From the NCBI RefSeq assembly GCF_030269645.1, contig NZ_BSTR01000006.1:151541-215540 (forward strand): 64,000 bases of DNA, written 5' to 3'. Made by a program: the position numbers and the translations under genes. This document shows, in pieces, positions 14,978-22,515 of this stretch. The notes below the pieces were generated by a model. The model had not been told where the DNA came from, did not search any database, and saw only the letters and a program-made list of their open reading frames with translations. Position 1 is the stretch's first letter. Every line of letters begins with the position of its first letter. The stretch comes from Actinokineospora sp. NBRC 105648 (GTDB taxonomy: Bacteria; Actinomycetota; Actinomycetes; Mycobacteriales; Pseudonocardiaceae).

Positions 14978-16828
14978 TCAGGGGCGGATGTAGAAGGGCA
15001 TCTCCGGGGTCAGTTCCTTGTTGTCGTAGGCCTTGACCGTCACCTCCAGGTCGCCGCCCGCGATGCAATCGGTCGACTGGCCAACGCTGTCGCAGTAGCC
15101 GGGCGTGGTGCGGTAGTAGAGGTCGATCCAGGCGGCTTTGTCCTTGGTCACCTTGACCGCCTTCGGGTCGGCCGGTGCGCAGGAGTAGACGCCGCCGATA
15201 CCGCCGACGCAGTTCGTCTTGACCTTCTTGCCCGCGTACCAGATCTGGCCCTCGAGCAGGTCCACCGGCGACTGGCCCAGGGCCGCGCTCCCGGCCAGCC
15301 GGGTGAAGGTGAACTCCCGCTTGTCCGTGCGCAGCCGGACCGTCTGGGTCTCCACCGAGTAGGACGGACCCGCCTGGATGAACCCGTCCTGGTCGGCGCG
15401 CTCCCACTCGAACCGGGCGCCGTCCTTGACCAGGTCGGCGACCGTGGGGGGTTTGGGTTCGGTGACGGTGCCGACGATGGCCTCGTAGATCAGTTTCCCG
15501 ATGCCGTAGAGGGCGGCGCCCAGCGCGATGCCCGCGCCGCAGGGTGGGCAGGTGATGCCGACCGCGAGGGCACCGAGGGCGACGGTGGCGAGGATGATGC
15601 CCTCGATGTCGCCCTTGCGGGCGGCGTTGCCGAAGGCGACGATCGAGCCGAAGATCGGGATGATGTCGGCGACCACCTCGGCCACGTCCAGGTAGTCGAT
15701 CTTGCCGCTGACGATGTCGTCGTAGTTGGTGGCCAGCAGCACCATCCCCACGCCCCAGGACGCGAACCCACCCGCGTCCGGTTTGACCTTGCTCAGGGCC
15801 TTGACCGCCTTGAAGGTGGTCGCCTTGCCCATCCAGTTCTTGAACACCCGCTTGGCCGCTCCGGGGGTGGCGCTCTGCAGGACCTTCTTGTTGGTGTCCT
15901 TGAACTTCTTGAGCTCCTTGGCGAGCTGGTCGCCCTCGGCGAGGGACTCGGTGACGGACTTGACCTTGTCCTGGGTCTCCTTCCAGTCCGCGTCCGACAG
16001 CTTGCACGCGGGGTTCTTGGGGTTCTTGGCGCAGTCGTTCTTGACCTTCTTGAGGTTGTCCCGGGCACCGGCGACCGGGTCGCCGTTCGCCCTCGCCCGG
16101 AAGTCGCGGTAGCCGCCGAAGACGAAGTCCACGGTCACCTTCCCGGTGGCCCGCACCTTCACCCCGTCGGGCACCGGGTCACTGGCCGCATTGGTCTCGG
16201 CGAGGTTCCACGGGACGAGGATCCGCTCCTCGGCGTCGTTCTTGCCCGTGTAGCGGACCAACCGCAGGACCGTGTTCTTCTTCCCGAAGAAGTCGAGCAG
16301 CGATTCCCCCGCCTTGACCCCGCGGTGCCTGCGCAGCTCGGAGATCACCTTCTCCTCAGTGGCGAAGTCGGCGCCGTACTCCACCCGGTAGACGTTGCGG
16401 GGCACCCGGTAGACGACGCGGGCGACACCACCGGCCTCCATCCGCTTCTTCCCGTCCTTGTGCGTCACCACCTCGACACCCTCCGGCGCGGCGTCGCGGG
16501 CCGAGGCCGCCAGTTCCAGGCCGTCGCATTGCTTCTCCAAGCCACCGCAGGCTTTTCCTGTCGGACGGGTGAGCAGACCGCTCTTCACCCGGTCGACCTG
16601 CGAGGGCGCGATCCCGCGATAGCCGTACAAGCTGGTGGACGTGCCCTCGTAGTAGCTGGTCGGGGTACCCGCGCCGAACTCCGCCAGCTGCGCGGACGCG
16701 CTGGGGGCCGGGACCGTGGTCAACGCCAGGGCCAGCGACAACAGGACGAGGGCGACGATGGCGCGGCGCAGTGCGGTGGCGAAGGGGGTTCTGGCGTGGT
16801 GGTGGACAGCGGGCATGGCGGTATCCAT
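14978..16828 (-). CDS. Large secreted protein with a hydrophobic helical core; toxin-like, family unknown
   Basis: This is a 616-aa protein with a clear signal peptide (hydrophobic run from about residue 22, cleavage near PSASA, 48). The mature part has a mixed N-terminal domain, a Lys-rich stretch (around 265-355) and then a long hydrophobic helical segment (VADIIPIFGSIVAFGNAARK, ILATVALGALAVGITCPPCG, GIALGAALYGIGKLIYEAIV). A beta-rich C-terminal domain with paired Cys follows. That order, soluble domain, membrane-active helices and C-terminal domain, recalls secreted pore-forming or translocating toxins, but I cannot name a family and see no catalytic motif. ATG 16816 is an alternative start. 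It is monocistronic. Confidence 0.7.
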   Translation of the reverse strand: MDTAMPAVHHHARTPFATALRRAIVALVLLSLALALTTVPAPSASAQLAEFGAGTPTSYYEGTSTSLYGYRGIAPSQVDRVKSGLLTRPTGKACGGLEKQCDGLELAASARDAAPEGVEVVTHKDGKKRMEAGGVARVVYRVPRNVYRVEYGADFATEEKVISELRRHRGVKAGESLLDFFGKKNTVLRLVRYTGKNDAEERILVPWNLAETNAASDPVPDGVKVRATGKVTVDFVFGGYRDFRARANGDPVAGARDNLKKVKNDCAKNPKNPACKLSDADWKETQDKVKSVTESLAEGDQLAKELKKFKDTNKKVLQSATPGAAKRVFKNWMGKATTFKAVKALSKVKPDAGGFASWGVGMVLLATNYDDIVSGKIDYLDVAEVVADIIPIFGSIVAFGNAARKGDIEGIILATVALGALAVGITCPPCGAGIALGAALYGIGKLIYEAIVGTVTEPKPPTVADLVKDGARFEWERADQDGFIQAGPSYSVETQTVRLRTDKREFTFTRLAGSAALGQSPVDLLEGQIWYAGKKVKTNCVGGIGGVYSCAPADPKAVKVTKDKAAWIDLYYRTTPGYCDSVGQSTDCIAGGDLEVTVKAYDNKELTPEMPFYIRP

Positions 16829-17074
16829 TCTGGTGCGGGAGATTTCGGCGGATTCAGTGCGTGCCGAAACCTATCGACCACCCGGAAATGCGGTCAATTC
16901 CTCGAACGGGCCCAAGATCTTCACCAATGAGATTTGTCAGTGGTCCCCAGAGCCACGAACTACCGCCAGCCGGTATCGGGAGGGTGAACCGGTTGATCTC
17001 ACGGGCGGACTCGGGCCCGGAGACGTTTACCGCCGACACCGAACGATCCTGGGGCGTGCCGACCGGAAGTGAGT

Positions 17075-17335
17075 GGAACTCCGCACCTTGACGTCGACAG
17101 GCGAGCCGCTCGCGACAGTGGTGGGCGCGGTGATCGTGGCGATGAGGTCGGCCCTGGGCGGGCCGGGGGGCGGTGACCGTCGCGGTGAAGGTCACCGGGG
17201 CACCCACGACATCCGCGAACTGACCGGATCCCCCCGGGCTTGTCCAGGCGGCCTCTCGTCGGGAGTGGGGTGGTTCGGCGTCATCGAAGACCAGGATTCC
17301 CGTGCGCCCGTCGTCAGGCTTCTCGATCCATAGTG
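17075..17335 (-). pseudogene. Remnant of a secreted protein with bacterial Ig-like repeats
   Basis: On the minus strand one frame reads LWIEKPDDGRTGILVFDDAE and continues through GAPVTFTATVTAPRPAQG. After a frame change it continues as LIATITAPTTVASGSPVDVK. This is the typical start of Ig-like repeat domains of cell-surface proteins, broken by a frameshift and lacking both ends. The rest of the gap 16829-17363 shows nothing else supportable. Confidence 0.4.
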
Positions 17336-17337
17336 GA
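17327..17337. repeat. TCCANNNTGGA palindrome, copy 3
   Basis: TCCATAGTGGA, 26 nt after the stop of the NACHT gene. Same family as 5715 and 8283. Confidence 0.45.
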
Positions 17338-17363
17338 CTGATCCGGGTGAGTCGCGCCCGTTC

Positions 17364-20300
17364 TCACCGCGCGGACGGGAAGGGGTCGGGCCCGCGCTCG
17401 CCTTCGGCCGCGAGCCTTACGGCGTGGTGGCGCACAGCGGGGGTGAACCGCTCGGTGTCCGCGACCCAGGCAGCGAGCGTGCGGCCGGGTTCGGGCAGCC
17501 GCGCCGCCAGTTCGCCTGCCGCCCCGAGCGCCAACGGGCCGTCCGCGGCCTCCGCGATGGCGACGTAGAGCGCGCAGATCTCCCCAGGCCCCAGCGCTTC
17601 CGCCACGTGCGCCGCCGCTCGCAGTCGGCACGCGGCCGAGCGAGTGGGCGATACCGATGGGTCGGCGACCCGGCGAGCGGCCTGCGCCGGGTCGACCTTC
17701 CGCAGCGCCAGCACGACCTCCAGATACCGGTCGTCGTCGAGTACGCAGCTGTCGAGGACGCTGCCGAGTACTCGGGCGCCCGCCGCGCGGTCGACCTCCG
17801 CCACCGCGCGCCCCACCCGCGTCCGCAGGTCCGCCGAGAGGCCCCGGCGCAGCCCGATCCGGGTCAGCAGAGCGGTCCTCCGGGTCGCGGGCTCGACCCG
17901 GAGGACGAGGTCGAGCCGGACCTCGTCGGGCACGGTGTGGTCCCGGATCATCAGGTCCCTCGCGTATCCGGCGCGTTCGGCGTCGAGTCGGTCGAGCAGG
18001 GCCAGCGCGCGCAGCCGCAGGTGGATCGGTGGCTCCCGATACCGGGGGTTCACCTGGGCGTAGGCGAGTTCGACCGCCCACCGGGCGTCGACCCCGCACA
18101 GGTGCTCCGCGACGGTCAGGTGGATCCGGGGGTCGTTCTCGTGCCGGGTCAGGAACGTCCGGAGCGCCTGCCAGGCGCTCCGGGCGCCCGGCCAGGTCGC
18201 GTAGGCCAGGTGCACCAGCTCGTCCGGCGCGTCCGCCAGCTCCGCCGCAGGCACCCGGTACACACCCATCGCCGGGTCGCGCGCGAGTTCCCGCAGTAGG
18301 CGGGGACCGTCCGAAGTGTGTCTGTTGAGCAGGTCCGCGCTCTGCAGCCGTCTGACCGGAGGGGTCGCCGGGTCGGTGGCCAGGACGGCCATCAGCTCGA
18401 CACCGCCAGCCGGGTCCTGCGCGTGCACCTCGGTCACCGCCGCCCACCACCGCGCGCTGTCCCCCCGCTCCGCTCGTCGGGCGATGGTCCGGATCTCCGC
18501 CGCCGCGCCCGCGGGATCGATCATCCACAACTGGCGGATGGTGACCCGCCAGTCCTCGTTGCCCTGTGCCCGCCTGATCAGCGCCAGCAGGTGTTCGACG
18601 CAGCCGCGGTGCACGTCCTCGGGCAGATCCACGCCGCGCCGCACCAGTTCCACGAGGAACTCCACGTTCGCCGGGCCGCCGCGCCGCCACATCCGCCGCA
18701 GCGCGGGGTCGACCCGGGCACCGGAACGTGCCCAGCGCGCGGTGAGGAACATCCGCACTTCCAGGTGTGGCCACGGCAGCTCGGACCTCGGCGCCAACCA
18801 CCGGCGGCTCGCGGGGCTCGACCAGGTCGGCCCGACCGGGTAGCGCGCGGCGAGGTGGTCGGCGGCCAGGTACTCCTCGATGGTGTAGTGCAGGAACTGG
18901 AATCCGCCCCGCCGCTCGGTGACCAGCCCGCACGAGCGCAGCACCTCGGCCAGGATGGCGCGCCGCTCCGGCTTCGCCACCGCGTCCGGCCAGGTGATTC
19001 CCCGCCACCGTTCGGCCAGCTCCAGCATCGGCGCGGCGCGCACACGATCGTCGAGGCCCTGCCGTTGGAAGGCGATCTCCCGCACCAGCGGCAGGACCCG
19101 GTCGCACAGCCGCGCGACCACGTCGTCCACCCCGCGGCCCCGGCCCAGCCCGCGCGTGATCTTGTCGCGGTGCTCGGGGTGCGCGAGCTTGCCGGTGGCC
19201 CAGTCGATGAAGCGGCCGAACAGCTCGTCCTGCCCGCGCGGCAGCCTGGCCCGCGGGTCGTGGTCGAGCAGGATGCACAGCATGGTGGCGAACAGCGGGA
19301 TGCGGCCGAGTTCGTGGGTCCGGTGGTCGTCGAGGCCACGCACGAGCTGGGCGGCCATCGCTGCCGGGTCGGACCTGCCCAGCGCCCCGAACCAGGCCAC
19401 GGCCAGGCTCACCAGGTTCTCCGTGCTGAACGGCTCGATGGTGTAGGTCGGGCACCGGCTGCCCACCGGGCTGGTCAGCGCCTGTGCGAGGTCGATACCG
19501 AGTGGCCTGCTGGTGACCAGGAACCGGTAGCGCGAGTCCAGCCGGTGGTCGGCGATCGCGCGCAGCGCCCGGCCCCGGCCAGGGTCGAACACCTCGTCCA
19601 TCCCGTCCACCAGTACCAGCCACGGCACGCCGGGGATCGGCTCGTTCCGGAACAGCCGCACCAGCTCGGCGTGGTCGAGGCCGACGCTGATCTCGTTGGC
19701 GACCCCGTGCGCCAGCGCGTCGGGCAGGCCGTGCCCGCGGGCGAACGCCGCCGCGGGCACCGGCACCGGGACGAAGTCACCCGCCCCCTCGGCCAGCCAC
19801 CGCCGTGCCTGCTCGGCCGCCAGATACCGCACGAGGCTGGACTTCCCGGTGCCCGGGGCGCCCTCCACCTGCGCGCCGCCCGGGTGGTTCCGCAGGATGT
19901 CCTCTGCGGGCATACCGTGCACCACGGTGTGCAGGCGCGGATCCCGGTCCGGCGGCGGCTCCCACGTGGTGGCCGTGGTCTCGCGCCCGCTCACGTACAC
20001 AGTCGACAGCGAGGGTGCGTTGTCGACCAGGTGGCTGTAGGGGTGCCGGTGCCCCGCGCGCAGCACGGAGGTCAGATACCGGCGCACGGCGTCGCCGGGG
20101 TACCGGTGCGCGCCCGCGCGCAGGCGGGCGTCGTCGAGCAGACCAAGCCACGCCGGGTTGACCGCGGGGAGCAGCAGCGCGGGGAACCGCCCCACGACCT
20201 CGGTCACCGGGACCAGGCGCGGGCCCCGGTCGAGCAGGCCGCAGATCACCCCGGTGCGCTGGTCGAGCACCGGGGCGCCGATCGCCGAGGCCGGGACGTG

Positions 20301-20768
20301 CCCGCGCAGCCGGACGCCGTCCGCCGCCTCCGCGCCGCGGTCCAGGGTCAGCAGCTCGGCGCCGTCCGGCGTCGGTGCCCAGGCCTCCAGCGGGTCGCCC
20401 GGGACCGGTGGCGCCCCGATCCAGCCGTGGAACCCGTCCCCTGCGGGGAAGTGCAGCAGGGCCCAGCCCGCGAGCTCGAGGTAGACCGTGGCAACCACGT
20501 CCGAGCCGGCGACTCCGCGCACCGACACCTCGGTACCGGGTGTTCTCGAGCGCGCGGGGGCCAGCACGGTCCCTGGCGCGACGAGGAACCCAGCCGTCGG
20601 GCCCGCGGTGACCGTGACCCGCCGCAGCGCGTCGCGCAGGCGCAGACCCGCCTCGTCCGGCGTGCCCGGGCGGCCCGTGTACAGGTGGACGTGGTCCACT
20701 CGCCCCGCCATGACCGGGTTGCCGATGACGGTGCCGGAGATCTCGTTGACCGTGGCCGAGTCAGCCAT
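17364..20768 (-). CDS. STAND NTPase: degenerate trypsin-like domain, NACHT domain and helical-repeat C-terminus
   Basis: This is a 1134-aa protein. Residues 8-31 (EISGTVIGNPVMAGRVDHVH) resemble the short N-terminal motifs of actinobacterial NLR-like proteins, some of which are proposed amyloid signalling motifs. Residues about 50-200 look like a trypsin-like domain that has lost its catalytic residues: the usual CAH around residue 70 is APA, and GSPV is GAPV (IGAPVLDQRTGVICGLL). The NACHT ATPase follows, with Walker A GAPGTGKSS (303-311), Walker B LVLVDGMDE (384-392) and RFLVTSRPLG. The last 500 residues are helical repeats suited to ligand sensing. Such proteins act in conflict or anti-phage signalling; the role here is inferred. 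TTATCGT upstream may be a -10 for a leaderless start. Confidence 0.85.
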   Translation of the reverse strand: MADSATVNEISGTVIGNPVMAGRVDHVHLYTGRPGTPDEAGLRLRDALRRVTVTAGPTAGFLVAPGTVLAPARSRTPGTEVSVRGVAGSDVVATVYLELAGWALLHFPAGDGFHGWIGAPPVPGDPLEAWAPTPDGAELLTLDRGAEAADGVRLRGHVPASAIGAPVLDQRTGVICGLLDRGPRLVPVTEVVGRFPALLLPAVNPAWLGLLDDARLRAGAHRYPGDAVRRYLTSVLRAGHRHPYSHLVDNAPSLSTVYVSGRETTATTWEPPPDRDPRLHTVVHGMPAEDILRNHPGGAQVEGAPGTGKSSLVRYLAAEQARRWLAEGAGDFVPVPVPAAAFARGHGLPDALAHGVANEISVGLDHAELVRLFRNEPIPGVPWLVLVDGMDEVFDPGRGRALRAIADHRLDSRYRFLVTSRPLGIDLAQALTSPVGSRCPTYTIEPFSTENLVSLAVAWFGALGRSDPAAMAAQLVRGLDDHRTHELGRIPLFATMLCILLDHDPRARLPRGQDELFGRFIDWATGKLAHPEHRDKITRGLGRGRGVDDVVARLCDRVLPLVREIAFQRQGLDDRVRAAPMLELAERWRGITWPDAVAKPERRAILAEVLRSCGLVTERRGGFQFLHYTIEEYLAADHLAARYPVGPTWSSPASRRWLAPRSELPWPHLEVRMFLTARWARSGARVDPALRRMWRRGGPANVEFLVELVRRGVDLPEDVHRGCVEHLLALIRRAQGNEDWRVTIRQLWMIDPAGAAAEIRTIARRAERGDSARWWAAVTEVHAQDPAGGVELMAVLATDPATPPVRRLQSADLLNRHTSDGPRLLRELARDPAMGVYRVPAAELADAPDELVHLAYATWPGARSAWQALRTFLTRHENDPRIHLTVAEHLCGVDARWAVELAYAQVNPRYREPPIHLRLRALALLDRLDAERAGYARDLMIRDHTVPDEVRLDLVLRVEPATRRTALLTRIGLRRGLSADLRTRVGRAVAEVDRAAGARVLGSVLDSCVLDDDRYLEVVLALRKVDPAQAARRVADPSVSPTRSAACRLRAAAHVAEALGPGEICALYVAIAEAADGPLALGAAGELAARLPEPGRTLAAWVADTERFTPAVRHHAVRLAAEGERGPDPFPSAR

Positions 20769-20967
20769 GATGGTGCACGATAACCGGTCGTGCCCACCCG
20801 TCCGCGCCAGGATCGTCGGAGCGGGGTTCGAGGCTGTCGATACCCGCGAACGCCGTGTCGCGCAGGCGTTGGAGGGTGCGTCGTCGTGCGTTCACCCCAG
20901 GACGCTGTCGGCGAAGCGGACGGGGCTCTCGGTCCCCTCGTCCTCGTCGTCTCCCTACCGACGAGCA

Positions 20968-21008
20968 GGACACCGAGGTGGCGGCAGGCTGCCGCCACCT
21001 TGGTGTCC
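20968..21008 (-). terminator. 19-bp hairpin downstream of the DUF4394 gene
   Basis: Arms 20968-20986 and 20990-21008 pair along 19 positions, with one wobble and a 3-nt loop. It starts 84 nt after the stop of the minus-strand gene at 21092. The remainder of 20769-21091 holds no supportable gene. Confidence 0.65.
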
Positions 21009-21091
21009 GATGTAGACGCTTTCCGGCCGCGTCGGTGCCGTGGTCGGTGGCGGGCCTGTCCCGGCGTCCGGGGCGGGGCGTCGCCGGGGGT

Positions 21092-21958
21092 TCAGTTGGT
21101 GTCGAGGGCGATGGCGATGTCGGTGATGCCCAGCGGGAACTTCCCCACCGCGGTTGCCGCGCCGGTCAACAGGTTCACGTTGTACAGCGCGGTCTCGTTG
21201 CTGTTCCCGGAGGTCAGGGTCGCGAACGCGGTCGCCGAGACCGGCTTGCCGTTGACCAGGTCGCTGTAGATGTCGAGGCCCGCGTTCGGGCCCGCGTCGA
21301 TGCCGAGGGCGCCGGTTGGGGCCAGGGTGCCGTTGTTGGCGGGGGACTGGACGACCACCTGGTCGGTGGCCGTGTTGATGTCGAAGAGCGTCGTCGCGGT
21401 GTCCGGGTTCAGGTCGTTGTTCGTGTACGCGGCGGCCGTGACGCCCCGGGTCGGCCCGAGGGACGGCGGGGTCGTGAGGATGGCGTCCTCGGTGGTGCTG
21501 CCGTCGGTGAGGTTGTGCCGCAGGTTCTGGCCCTGGTCGCTGATCACCCGCAGCCGGTCGGCGGCCGGGTTGAAGTCGACGTCGAAGTTGTTGCCCCACA
21601 GCGGAACGCTCAGCTGCGAGACCTTCTTGACCACGACGTCGGGGGTCGTCGGGGGAGTGGTGATCGCGTAGACGCCGCCCGCGTTGCCGACGCCGTACAG
21701 CAGGCCGTTCTGGACGCGGAAGTCGATGCCGATCAGCGCCGTGTCGCCGTTGAGGCCGGTGACGACCCGGACCCAGTCGAGCACCTGCGGCCGGTCGGTG
21801 CTGAACACGACCATCAGCGTGCCGTCGGCCGTGATGCCGAACGCGCGCAGACCCGTGGTCTGGGCCGCGCTGCTGCCCGCGGCGCCCACCGAGACCGCGC
21901 CGACGACCGACAGGAGCGCGGCCGTGGCGGCGATCCTTCTCTTGAGCCTTACCTTCAT
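21092..21958 (-). CDS. Secreted DUF4394-type protein
   Basis: This 288-aa protein has a Sec signal peptide (MKVRLKRRIAATAALLSVVG, cleavage near SSAAQ). The mature part matches the DUF4394 pattern: LRAFGITADGTLMVVFSTDR, LIGIDFRVQNGLLYGVGNAG, VDFNPAADRLRVISDQGQNL and a C-terminal GITDIAIALD. The repeats suggest a beta-propeller-like fold; the function is unknown. Its promoter carries three 11-bp-spaced TGGAC repeats (22010-22036), which suggests control by the SARP protein encoded nearby. Confidence 0.82.
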   Translation of the reverse strand: MKVRLKRRIAATAALLSVVGAVSVGAAGSSAAQTTGLRAFGITADGTLMVVFSTDRPQVLDWVRVVTGLNGDTALIGIDFRVQNGLLYGVGNAGGVYAITTPPTTPDVVVKKVSQLSVPLWGNNFDVDFNPAADRLRVISDQGQNLRHNLTDGSTTEDAILTTPPSLGPTRGVTAAAYTNNDLNPDTATTLFDINTATDQVVVQSPANNGTLAPTGALGIDAGPNAGLDIYSDLVNGKPVSATAFATLTSGNSNETALYNVNLLTGAATAVGKFPLGITDIAIALDTN

Positions 21959-22009
21959 CCTTCGTCCCTCCCAGGGCTCCGTAAGCCATCCGACGCTATC
22001 CACGCGAAC

Positions 22010-22036
22010 TGGACAGCCATTGGACGTCGACTGGAC
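22010..22036 (-). promoter_or_regulatory. Three direct repeats at 11-bp spacing, SARP-type site
   Basis: TGGAC occurs at 22010, 22021 and 22032, exactly one helical turn apart. Read on the minus strand they are GTCCA repeats, followed about 9 nt later by GATAGC, a plausible -10 for the DUF4394 gene. This is the arrangement SARP activators use. The same GTCCA repeats recur at 25934-25966. Confidence 0.6.
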
Positions 22037-22110
22037 TCGCCACATCGGCGCCTTGCGGACCCCGCGCGCAGCCAGGACATTCGCAGTGACAAGGAAATGA
22101 GGGGGTAGTC

Positions 22111-22512
22111 ATGCGAAGAGCAGGGGCACTCACGGCCGGATTGCTCGCCGTCGTCCCGTTCATCACGGGTGCGGCAGCGGCGCGGGACGGGTGCTGGTCC
22201 ACCGCGCCGATCGAGCTGACCAACCAGGGGGTGTGGAAGTACACCAACCAGATCTCGTGGTGCGCGCGGGGATCGGGGATCACGTCGGTGGCGATGACCG
22301 TCACGCACCAGGTGCTCGACCAGGCTTGCCGGTGGGTGGGCCGGGTCGAGGAGTCGGACGCGCCCGCGAAGGACGGCACCGGCCGGACCGTCTACGACCA
22401 GAGCGAGTTCGAGTGCTCCGGCACGATCGGCACCGGCGGCGTGAACCCGTGGGTGGTGGTCACCGTCCAGCCGAACGGCACCTACACGGTGGACATGAGC
22501 GGCATCGGGTGA
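22111..22512 (+). CDS. Small secreted protein with four cysteines
   Basis: This 133-aa protein has a signal peptide (MRRAGALTAGLLAVVPFITG, then AAAA). The mature part of about 110 residues has four Cys in RDGCWS, SWCARG, QACRW and FECSG, likely two disulfides. No family recognised. The same intergenic region drives the DUF4394 gene in the other direction, so both may share SARP control. ATG 22111 follows GAGGGGG. Confidence 0.7.
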   Translation: MRRAGALTAGLLAVVPFITGAAAARDGCWSTAPIELTNQGVWKYTNQISWCARGSGITSVAMTVTHQVLDQACRWVGRVEESDAPAKDGTGRTVYDQSEFECSGTIGTGGVNPWVVVTVQPNGTYTVDMSGIG

Positions 22513-22515
22513 CAG

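Noticed and set aside
18318-20783. 821-codon plus-strand open frame opposite the NACHT gene
   Set aside because: Antisense to the motif-rich NACHT protein; no start signal or family pattern.
20769-21091. A plus-strand gene in the gap upstream of the NACHT gene
   Set aside because: The open frames run through a 19-bp hairpin and have no start signal or motif.
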